From Segetibacter koreensis DSM 18137 (GTDB lineage: Bacteria; Bacteroidota; Bacteroidia; Chitinophagales; Chitinophagaceae): a stretch of DNA of 64,000 nucleotides. Under the pieces are notes generated by a model. That model saw nothing but the letters and a program-made list of their open reading frames with translations. It was not told the origin of the DNA and searched no databases. The stretch is taken from NCBI RefSeq assembly GCF_000374045.1, contig NZ_KB893315.1:124111-188110 (forward strand), read 5' to 3'. This document shows positions 40,469-47,445 of this stretch, piece by piece (positions within the stretch are counted from its first letter, which is position 1; each line of letters starts with the position of its first letter). Both the position numbers and the translations under genes were made by a program.

Positions 40469-41101
40469 TTATTTTTTCAGGTCATTCAAATTAGCCAGTG
40501 TCACTTCACTAAGTAATGCAGCTAAGCCCTCGGCACGATTTCCTTGTAAATCTTTTATGTCTTTGTAAATAGTCCACCCCGATCCTATGAAATCTATCGG
40601 GCTAATTGAACTTAAATCGATAGATATTGGTGCTGCAGGCATGCGAGGATGACCTATTTTCTTATTATTACTAAGGGTAATTGGATCAAGTAAAAATAAT
40701 TTGGCGTTTCTGAAATAGTCTTTAATCTCAGAAACAAAAGCGTTCAATTGAATATATTTATAAGTAGTTGTTTCAAACTGGTCATTTAAGAATGCACAGT
40801 TTATTTGATTGAATTTCTTAGCTAACTTATTTTTGTTATTAATCTCATATCTAAGCTGTAAGACCGCCCCTTCTACTTGTGCTTTAAGCACTTGGTAATT
40901 CTTCGATATATTTATTTTGTCGCTTTTTGATATTGTTGCATCATTAATCTTTTGACTCGCAACATTTTCAATAGCGCTTTTCCAAACTGACAGTTGAAAA
41001 ATCGCGCCTTTATTTTTTAAACTTATGTCATTAAACTGTGAGAAAGCATGAACGCCAAGCGTTAGTAATAGAATCGCTGTAAGTAACGGTTTCAAAGTCA
41101 T
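40469..41101 (-). CDS. hypothetical secreted protein
   Basis: A 210-residue protein with a Sec signal peptide (about residues 1-21, TAILLLTLGVHAFSQ) and a helical, Lys/Asn-rich mature part (residues 25-120) ending in a more hydrophobic tail. No lipobox, no known domain. It is divergent from the peptide locus that starts 316 bp away, so a functional link is possible but not shown. Confidence 0.55.
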   Translation of the reverse strand: MTLKPLLTAILLLTLGVHAFSQFNDISLKNKGAIFQLSVWKSAIENVASQKINDATISKSDKINISKNYQVLKAQVEGAVLQLRYEINNKNKLAKKFNQINCAFLNDQFETTTYKYIQLNAFVSEIKDYFRNAKLFLLDPITLSNNKKIGHPRMPAAPISIDLSSISPIDFIGSGWTIYKDIKDLQGNRAEGLAALLSEVTLANLNDLKK

Positions 41102-41398
41102 AGTTTTATTTTAAAACAATATATACACTAAACCTAATATGCCCTAAATACTCTCAAATTTTTTTGCTTAATCTACCTTAGCTAAACCAACGCGCACATT
41201 AGATAATAGCGATCTTCGGCTTCCCTGCACAACTGACTTTCGTAGTCTCACGGCATTTGCGTTCGCTACCCCTGTTTCCCCACCAGCAGAACTGCAAGAG
41301 CGGGTAAATAGACGCTTTTATTAGATACGTTAGGGAGGCCGTAAAAAAAAAATTTAGGAAAAGGCCCAAATTGTTTTAAATATTAACAAACCTTTTTT
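41102..41398. other. leader region of the peptide locus with a GC-richer patch
   Basis: Bases about 41190-41310 are clearly richer in G and C than the surrounding island and contain no ORF with a start codon of plausible length. TTG at 41371 followed 19 bp later by a T-rich stretch could be a weak promoter for the first precursor gene. Confidence 0.4.
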
Positions 41399-41501
41399 AT
41401 TTTTAAATCAAAATCTATGGCAGAAAACAAAATTTTCACTCTTCGTTTACCAGAAGGAGTAGATGTAAAAATTGAATTTGTTCAACCCCCAGAATCTGGG
41501 C
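41399..41501 (+). repeat. leader repeat, copy 1 (103 bp, identical to copy 2)
   Basis: 103 bases comprising 18 untranslated bases and the first 28 codons of the first precursor gene are identical to 41665-41767. Downstream sequence is recognisably related but strongly diverged. The period between copies is 266 bp. Confidence 0.9.
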
Positions 41502-41563
41502 TAAATGGATTAAAGGTCTTTCCGGATGTAAGGATAGCTGTTGACGATTTACGGATGGATTAA
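41417..41563 (+). CDS. peptide precursor 1, core-less
   Basis: A 48-residue peptide starting MAENKIFTLRLPEGVDVK and ending at VDDLRMD. The first 28 residues are identical to precursor 2, the next 20 are related (FPDVRIAVDDL against NPDVKLAVEDL). It stops where precursor 2 continues into its Cys/Gly-rich end. Bases after the stop still contain TTGTGGATGTGG, as in the other core, but out of frame by one. It is either a degenerate precursor or a leader-only decoy. Confidence 0.65.
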   Translation: MAENKIFTLRLPEGVDVKIEFVQPPESGLNGLKVFPDVRIAVDDLRMD

Positions 41564-41664
41564 TATGTAACGGCATGCTTGTGGATGTGGAAATAGTCAA
41601 TAGGTTTATTGAGGTTAGAGGAGGAAATATTAAAATTTGCAGACAACTTGTTAGTATATTTTTC

Positions 41665-41767
41665 ATTTTTAAATCAAAATCTATGGCAGAAAACAAAATT
41701 TTCACTCTTCGTTTACCAGAAGGAGTAGATGTAAAAATTGAATTTGTTCAACCCCCAGAATCTGGGC
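41665..41767 (+). repeat. leader repeat, copy 2
   Basis: Identical to 41399-41501 over 103 bases including the untranslated bases before the ATG. Such identity next to diverged flanks points to recent gene conversion or duplication. Confidence 0.9.
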
Positions 41768-41880
41768 CAGGCGGAGACATCAAAGTTAATCCCGACGTAA
41801 AATTGGCGGTTGAAGATCTGGGGATGGGGAATATGAAATGGGATGGTTGTGGATGTGGAGGCGGTAACTGCTCATGTTAA
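41683..41880 (+). CDS. ribosomal peptide precursor with Cys/Gly-rich core
   Basis: A 65-residue precursor. The leader (residues 1-45) is beta-strand-like and acidic: KIFTLRLPEGVDVKIEF, PPESGPGGD and VKLAVEDL. The C-terminal core is MKWDGCGCGGGNCSC with four Cys in two CxC pairs spaced by Gly-rich residues. The frame is open upstream to 41575, but the ATG at 41683 is chosen because the duplicated block starts just before it. A radical SAM/SPASM gene follows 63 bp downstream, so thioether or other radical crosslinks on the core are likely. No similarity to a named precursor family is claimed. Confidence 0.8.
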   Translation: MAENKIFTLRLPEGVDVKIEFVQPPESGPGGDIKVNPDVKLAVEDLGMGNMKWDGCGCGGGNCSC

Positions 41881-41902
41881 AGTGATGCGTTTTGTAACCT
41901 AT

Positions 41903-41931
41903 AAATAGGGGTTATTTGCCCCTATTTTTTT
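41903..41931 (+). terminator. attenuator/terminator between precursor and maturase
   Basis: A perfect 9-bp stem AAATAGGGG / CCCCTATTT with a 7-nt loop and a T run to 41931. It lies 22 bp after the precursor stop and 12 bp before the radical SAM gene. In RiPP clusters such a site sets high precursor and low enzyme expression. Confidence 0.8.
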
Positions 41932-41943
41932 ATCAAATACTTT

Positions 41944-43329
41944 ATGAACAAACTTTCCAAATATGTTGTCTTTTCTGACTTATTTACTGATCCTACTGAC
42001 AATTCAGAAAAGGTTATAGTTTATAGCACGAGAACAAACGAAATGAGTGTACTTACTCGGGACGAGTTCCGATTTGTTAAGGGTAATACGTTGCATGCAA
42101 TAAGTTCTTGTTTAACTGATAAGTTAGCTGAAAGTAAAGTCTTGGTACCGGAGGATGAAAATGAATTAGAAATTGTTATAAGGGAAAACCTGGAGGCAAT
42201 TAAACATGACCAAACCCTTTTTATATCGATCCAACCCACGGCTAGTTGTCAATTGGGGTGTGACTATTGTGCACAAAAGCATACAGCTAAAAAGCTAGAC
42301 CAGGAACTTGAAGAAAAGATAGTTGATAGAATTATCAATAAGTTGATTAAAGGCGGGTACAAAAGTTTGGAATTGGCCTGGTTTGGTGCAGAACCCTTAA
42401 CGGCTTTGAGTTCGATTAGGAGAATCAGCAACAAAATTTTTGATTTTATTGATGAAAATAGTATAAGTTATAATTCAAGAATAGTAACTAATGGGATTAA
42501 TCTTACAAATAAAATAGCAAAGGAATTATTTTCGGAATTAAGAATTGAATACGCAGAAATTACCTTAGATGGAATAGCCGAGTATCATAACAAAAGACGG
42601 ATGTATAAAAAAGGCGAAGGCACCTTTGATATTATTCTAAATAATATTGAAGCAGTCGTAAATGATCCTTTTTGCTGCTTAAAAATAAGTATCAGATGTA
42701 ATGTCGATAAAAGAAATAAAGATGCCGTTATCCCTTTATTGGACTTATTAGCATTAAAAGGATTGGATAAGAAAGTTGATAACTTTTATGTCGCTCCTAT
42801 TCGATCTTGGGGAAATGATGTATCTTCTATCGTTGCTGATATGGAAAGTTTTGGAAACTGGGAAATAGAATGGTTTGCAGAATTAAAAAGGAGAGGTATG
42901 AAATTTACCCTATTGCCTAAGAGAAAAAAAATTTTATGTATGGCTGTAAGAAAGGGAGCGGAATTATTTGACTCATATGGGGATATTTATAACTGTTCAG
43001 AAGTCAGTTACATTCCCCAGTACGAAGAGGTTATTGACGGGCAGAAAGTCAATAAGTACTCTATAGGACATATTAATAAGGGTATGAAAATGGAAAATGA
43101 GATCATGATTAAGGATTTTTATTCTAAAATTTTTGATGGGAATTATAATTGTAATAATTGTGAAATGCTTCCGACTTGTGGAGGCTCGTGTCCAAAATCA
43201 TGGCTGGAAGGGGAAATACCTTGCCCTCCTGCAAAATTCAACATCAAAAACCGGCTATTATTATCTTATTTCTTAAATAAAGAAGTATTACACATTCAAA
43301 ATGAAAAATCAGGAGGATGTCAGGGATAA
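41944..43329 (+). CDS. radical SAM/SPASM peptide maturase
   Basis: A 461-residue enzyme. Residues 1-95 hold an N-terminal region with the look of a small peptide-binding domain. The radical SAM cluster motif CxxxCxxC is C102, C106 and C109 in CQLGCDYC, followed by AWFGAEPL (GGEP-type motif) near 148 and VTNGINL near 180. The C-terminal SPASM-type cluster has CMAVRKG, YNCSEV, CNNCEMLPTCGGSC and a final IPCPP, enough ligands for two auxiliary Fe-S clusters. It most likely modifies the Cys-rich core of the upstream precursor. It overlaps the next gene by 29 bp, so the operon is coupled. Confidence 0.88.
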   Translation: MNKLSKYVVFSDLFTDPTDNSEKVIVYSTRTNEMSVLTRDEFRFVKGNTLHAISSCLTDKLAESKVLVPEDENELEIVIRENLEAIKHDQTLFISIQPTASCQLGCDYCAQKHTAKKLDQELEEKIVDRIINKLIKGGYKSLELAWFGAEPLTALSSIRRISNKIFDFIDENSISYNSRIVTNGINLTNKIAKELFSELRIEYAEITLDGIAEYHNKRRMYKKGEGTFDIILNNIEAVVNDPFCCLKISIRCNVDKRNKDAVIPLLDLLALKGLDKKVDNFYVAPIRSWGNDVSSIVADMESFGNWEIEWFAELKRRGMKFTLLPKRKKILCMAVRKGAELFDSYGDIYNCSEVSYIPQYEEVIDGQKVNKYSIGHINKGMKMENEIMIKDFYSKIFDGNYNCNNCEMLPTCGGSCPKSWLEGEIPCPPAKFNIKNRLLLSYFLNKEVLHIQNEKSGGCQG

Positions 43330-44293
43330 TATTTTTCGTTTCTTTTTTGAAGAAAGAGTAGGTGTGCAACTGATTGAGCCGGAAGCGAAAGGAGACTTAT
43401 TTGAAACAATCCTGCTCAAGGAACTCGGTAATAGGTTCGCGGAAGATGAATTGGTTCAATTTACAAGATTTAGGAGCTTTCTATTCAGCAGTATTACAGC
43501 AGCTCGGGAAAACCGAGTTCTGACAGCGACTACAATCATAAATAATGCCGCATTGGATTTTTTTAGTAATACTAAAAATGAGAAACTGAAAATTATTGGT
43601 AGTACGTTTTACTTATCGGCAAAAGCGTATTTGGAATATAAAAAGAATGATTTCCAACAGGCTTTTAATGATGTTCAAAAAGCTCTTAAAATAGATGAAT
43701 TATTGATTAAAGATGATAAAATAGGAGTATTCATTTTTCATTCCATACAATTAATACACAATTTAATTCGATTACAAAGCTCTACTGACAATAAAAACGC
43801 TGGTATGCAACTTTGTATTTCTACTATACAATTTCTTCAGTCAAGAACTACCGATCTATACTTTTTATCCCAAAAAGAAAAATTTGTGATGCTTGACTAT
43901 CCAAGGGAATTGAAACTAGCATTATTAGCTCAAGTTTTGCTTGAATTAGTTGATTTGATTATATTAGACAGTGCTGACATATATACTACCATTAAGAAGC
44001 AGGTTTCGCCAATGCTGTTTGATGAATTGCAGATAGTTGAGAAGTTTTTTGAGACAGAATCAATACCTGGATCACCATACTATTTCAGCTTCGTCTATGA
44101 AGTGCTGCAATGTGATAAAGCCTTTGGAGCATGTAGGATGTTTTGGTATTATCAAATCTATAGAATGATACTTAACAAAAGCCATGAGAAAGATACTGAA
44201 ACTTTCAAAAGTTTCACAACTAAATTCCTTGAATTACCTTTTGTACAAAAATTAGAAAAGAGAAAAAAGATAGAAAAATTTAAATATGCCTGA
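43301..44293 (+). CDS. hypothetical helical protein of the peptide operon
   Basis: A 330-residue cytosolic protein made almost entirely of helices. Residues 95-135 (FYLSAKAYLEYKKNDFQQAF and on) match the spacing of a TPR-like pair, suggesting a superhelical protein-binding scaffold. No catalytic motif. It starts inside the maturase gene and ends eight bases into the peptidase gene, so all three are produced together. A role as partner, chaperone or leader-binding protein is inferred from context only. Confidence 0.65.
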   Translation: MKNQEDVRDNIFRFFFEERVGVQLIEPEAKGDLFETILLKELGNRFAEDELVQFTRFRSFLFSSITAARENRVLTATTIINNAALDFFSNTKNEKLKIIGSTFYLSAKAYLEYKKNDFQQAFNDVQKALKIDELLIKDDKIGVFIFHSIQLIHNLIRLQSSTDNKNAGMQLCISTIQFLQSRTTDLYFLSQKEKFVMLDYPRELKLALLAQVLLELVDLIILDSADIYTTIKKQVSPMLFDELQIVEKFFETESIPGSPYYFSFVYEVLQCDKAFGACRMFWYYQIYRMILNKSHEKDTETFKSFTTKFLELPFVQKLEKRKKIEKFKYA

Positions 44294-45386
44294 CAAAGAC
44301 GTTGTTTTTCATGCGAATCGATGGATAATACCCTTTTTAAAGGAAGAAGCAGAAGGTGGCGAACAAGGAATTGACGACTGGAGTATATTTAATTTGCCCG
44401 AAGCCGGAGAGGGTGAGTTTGTTTTTACTGAAAAAAACGTTCAAGAAATTTATGACATCAATGAAAACCTTTTATTTGTCGATTTCGTCGCACTTATGCA
44501 GAATAATAAAGAGGTTAGGTGTAGGGTAAACATAGCAGATTTATCTTTCCCTAAAGTTATTTCTTACGGAGTTAATTCCCCCTTACAAATACAAAGTAAA
44601 GTTGACGAAGCCTTAAAAAAGGCTGGTGAACAGTATTTGACGGGAGATGAAAAAGAGACAAGAATTTATGCTTATGCTTATCCAAAATTAGGGATTAAAG
44701 TAAAAGATAAATCAGGAAACGAATTTGTTATGGATATAGGAGATAAAACTATTATTCCTCTCGAAACACGGCCAATAGGATCGACTGAATATATTGGTAT
44801 TTATTCTATGATCAATTTGATCGACGCAGTTGAAAAAGATTTATCTAAAGAACTTTACAATTCTTCAAAATTACCTAACTATCCAGATCTATTTATAGAT
44901 GTAGCTAGCAACGTTCGTAATGACTCCGATCTTACTCTTGAAAAAAAAATTTCAGGCTTTACTTTAATCCCGCAGCAAAAAAGTAATTACTGCGCTGTTG
45001 CGGTAGGTGAAATGATATTAAAGTTTTTTCAGTTTTCCTATGAACAGGACAGGATTGCGGAAGTGATGCGGGTCCAAGAAACCGGGGCACTTAATGATGA
45101 TCAAATAAGAGCATTGAGGGAACTTTCTAATAATACCCTAACATGTTTATTAGATTTATCCCCCTCTTTCAATGAAGCAGTTATGAACATTAATATTCTT
45201 CGTCCCTTAAAAAGTGGTATCCCCAGACACGCAAGAGCCATTGCTGGATGGAAAACGATTAAGGCGGAAAATAATCTTACAGAATGGGTTTATGTTTATG
45301 ATCCATGGCCCGTAAATGAAGGGAACATATACTGGGAAGACTGGACTTCGGTAAGGCATACCAACTATATTCTACTACCAGATTGA
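44286..45386 (+). CDS. C39/papain-like cysteine peptidase of the peptide operon
   Basis: A 366-residue protein. Residues 1-215 are beta-rich and not recognised. The C-terminal part is a C39-like (papain-fold) peptidase: oxyanion Gln in IPQQKSNYCAVAVG with the nucleophile Cys at residue 236, His at 315 in PRHARAIAGW, and Asp at 339 in VYDPWPV. There is no ABC transporter domain and no membrane helix, so it is not a bifunctional exporter peptidase. It probably removes the precursor leader in the cytosol. A GG-type cleavage site is not evident in the precursor, so the cut position is open. Confidence 0.75.
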   Translation: MPDKDVVFHANRWIIPFLKEEAEGGEQGIDDWSIFNLPEAGEGEFVFTEKNVQEIYDINENLLFVDFVALMQNNKEVRCRVNIADLSFPKVISYGVNSPLQIQSKVDEALKKAGEQYLTGDEKETRIYAYAYPKLGIKVKDKSGNEFVMDIGDKTIIPLETRPIGSTEYIGIYSMINLIDAVEKDLSKELYNSSKLPNYPDLFIDVASNVRNDSDLTLEKKISGFTLIPQQKSNYCAVAVGEMILKFFQFSYEQDRIAEVMRVQETGALNDDQIRALRELSNNTLTCLLDLSPSFNEAVMNINILRPLKSGIPRHARAIAGWKTIKAENNLTEWVYVYDPWPVNEGNIYWEDWTSVRHTNYILLPD

Positions 45387-45872
45387 AGTTTCAAAGAAGC
45401 TAAAGAAAAGGTACTGCTAATGGGAAGCAAGTAATTTCAAAGAAGGAAAAAGACGTATTTTACTTTACTGTCTAGCGGATTCAAAGTCCATTGCTCTTTC
45501 AAGGTTAAGGCTCATACAGATTTATTCGTTTCCATTCGTACTATAAAGAACGAACCATGAAACAAAGGTAAGTTGTGGTCTAGGTATGCTCTTGAATTCA
45601 AATAAATTACGTTAAATGTCGAGCCGGTGTCCAGCTTGGGATGGTAGGGTTTTTTACGATAGCTGCCAGAGCCGAAGCCTAATTGAAAACCCGTGATAAA
45701 GATAATGACTAAAAGCGTATTGTCAAGGTCAGTGCTGGGGAGAATTGAAGTTGCAGATTAAAGCCCCAAACGCGAATTCTAGCATTTTTTTACGTTGCTT
45801 GCATTTGCCAATAAGTACCCACAGATGTTTGGCACCAACCTTTACCCGTGTTTTTCCAGCTTACTTTTCAAC
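45387..45872. other. intergenic between peptidase and methyltransferase genes
   Basis: About 490 bp with no supported gene on either strand and no obvious terminator. Bases about 45610-45780 are richer in G and C than the island average. I looked for a small separate precursor gene here and found none. Confidence 0.5.
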
Positions 45873-45903
45873 TTGCTTTAGTTGCAAAAAAAACCTACTT
45901 TTA
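45873..45903 (+). promoter_or_regulatory. promoter of the borosin-type methyltransferase gene
   Basis: TTG at 45873-45875 and TACTTTTA at 45896-45903 are separated by 20 bp and match the Bacteroidota consensus except the last base. The predicted transcript starts after the in-frame ATG at 45882, so the ATG at 45921 is the usable start. The untranslated stretch (AACCT, T-run, TTTTAAATC) resembles the one before the precursor genes. Confidence 0.55.
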
Positions 45904-45920
45904 TTTTAAATCTCTTCAAT

Positions 45921-47168
45921 ATGGAAAATGTTGTTTCGAGTAACACGCCAAATAAGAAAACAACAAATAGTGACTTTAATTATCCTTTTACTGACTTCAT
46001 TATTTCTCTCGCAGACAGTGCAAATTTTAAGAATTATCTTAACAATGATGAACAGTATATGACAGACGTAGGCCTAAGTGAGGAGCAGAAATTGTCTGTT
46101 AAAGCCAAAGAATTTTACAGAGTTAGGGGTTTTCTTGCAAGAGAAATGGCAAACGATTCAATTCATGCTAGACTTCTAAATGAATTCATTGAATCTTTTA
46201 ATAAATATTCTAAAAATGATGAATTCACACATTTAACTGCTGATGTTGATGTTGACTTAGCACCTAATCATGATGTTGACCACGACGTCGATCATGGAGC
46301 AGAAGCGGAAAGCCATGTTTTACAAAAGAATTATTACAATTATTTATTTAAAAATTGGCAGAGGTTACACACTAACGAGGTGATTTTTATAGGTACTGGA
46401 ATAAAAGGCGCTAATCATATATCGGCAGAAGCGGACGCTTATATTGCAAATGCGTCTAAAGTATTGTATTGTGTCGCTGACTTAGCGGTTGAAAGGAAAA
46501 TTTTGTTATTAAATCAGAATTCAGAAGATCTGTATATATATTATGGCGACAATAAACCAAGAAGAGAAACTTATGAACAAATGGTGGATAGGATTTTGGA
46601 GGTAATAAAAACAGAAAAGCTAGTTTGTGTTGTGTTTTATGGGCATCCAGGAATTTTTGTTTGGCCTTCATATCAGGCTATAGAAAAAGCAAGAGGAATG
46701 GGGTATAAAGCTTCCATGCTACCCGCAATATCCTCGTTGGATTGCCTATTTGCTGATATAGGTTTCGATCCCTCGCGCTACAGTTGCCAAATAGTTGAAG
46801 CTACGGATCTTCTTATTAGATCTCGGAACCTAGATGTTTCTGCGTCCGTCATCATTTTTCAAATAGGATTAGTTGGAGATTTGGGTTACAGTTCAAAAGG
46901 ATTTGATGGAAGAAATGTTCCTATTCTTGCTGATTACTTATCCTCGTTTTATGGAGATGATTACGAAGTAATTATTTATGAAGCTGCTCAATATCCGATT
47001 TTTGAACCTAAGATTCAATTAATTAAGATTAATGAGCTTTCAAAAGCCAAGTTAACAGGCATAAGCACGATGTACATACCTCCGAAAGTCTCAAGAGCGA
47101 CAAATCAGGAGATGATTTCAAAATTGGGAATTAAACAATCAGCAAACAGCACGCAAAAAACCCATTAA
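45921..47168 (+). CDS. borosin-type peptide backbone N-methyltransferase with fused N-terminal binding domain
   Basis: 415 residues from ATG 45921. Residues about 152-390 are a tetrapyrrole-methylase fold of the borosin class: VIFIGTGIKG, LYCVADLAVERK, the RRETYEQM segment whose Arg and Tyr align with the catalytic R72 and Y76 of fungal OphMA, FYGHPGIFVWPS, MLPAISSLDCLFADIGFDP, VVIIYEA-like VIIYEAAQYP and a C-terminal ISTMYIPPK. Residues about 23-62 (FTDFIISLADSANFKNYL, then VGLSEEQK) resemble the borosin-binding domain of the bacterial precursor SonA. The linker 107-130 is rich in Asp, Val and His. The layout fits a self-methylating or precursor-fused borosin enzyme using S-adenosylmethionine; the actual core is unproven. 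Confidence 0.88.
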   Translation: MENVVSSNTPNKKTTNSDFNYPFTDFIISLADSANFKNYLNNDEQYMTDVGLSEEQKLSVKAKEFYRVRGFLAREMANDSIHARLLNEFIESFNKYSKNDEFTHLTADVDVDLAPNHDVDHDVDHGAEAESHVLQKNYYNYLFKNWQRLHTNEVIFIGTGIKGANHISAEADAYIANASKVLYCVADLAVERKILLLNQNSEDLYIYYGDNKPRRETYEQMVDRILEVIKTEKLVCVVFYGHPGIFVWPSYQAIEKARGMGYKASMLPAISSLDCLFADIGFDPSRYSCQIVEATDLLIRSRNLDVSASVIIFQIGLVGDLGYSSKGFDGRNVPILADYLSSFYGDDYEVIIYEAAQYPIFEPKIQLIKINELSKAKLTGISTMYIPPKVSRATNQEMISKLGIKQSANSTQKTH

Positions 47169-47445
47169 TATAAGCAGTAAAGCTGCACTTTCTGTTTGAA
47201 CAATAGAATAAACATAACAATATTCCTAAATTTAAGCGACAACCGCATTATCATTTCTTTTAAAAAAGAGATTTAGACCTCACTAGTTTAATATTCTCGC
47301 AAAAAGTTGCCATCGTTATTAATCTGGCAATATAGTATAGTTGTTAATTTAACTATTTATAAATTAATTTTATTTTGGAGCCAGAATAATGTCTTTTCTT
47401 CTCATATTTACGCCTGTTGTACTTTAGAATTGGCTTTCTCGTGAT

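Noticed and set aside
41575-41682. Upstream extension of the second precursor frame by 36 codons
   Set aside because: The duplicated block shows that the conserved gene begins at ATG 41683; the extension lies in the diverged tail of copy 1.
45882-45920. Earlier ATG for the methyltransferase gene
   Set aside because: It lies upstream of the -7 box at 45896-45903, and its 13 codons (MQKKPTFILN...) are not conserved-looking; 45921 is preferred.
46270-46320. Asp/Val/His repeats in the methyltransferase linker as a DNA repeat or metal-binding site
   Set aside because: The repeat is short and irregular; I mention it only as a possible methylated segment or hinge.
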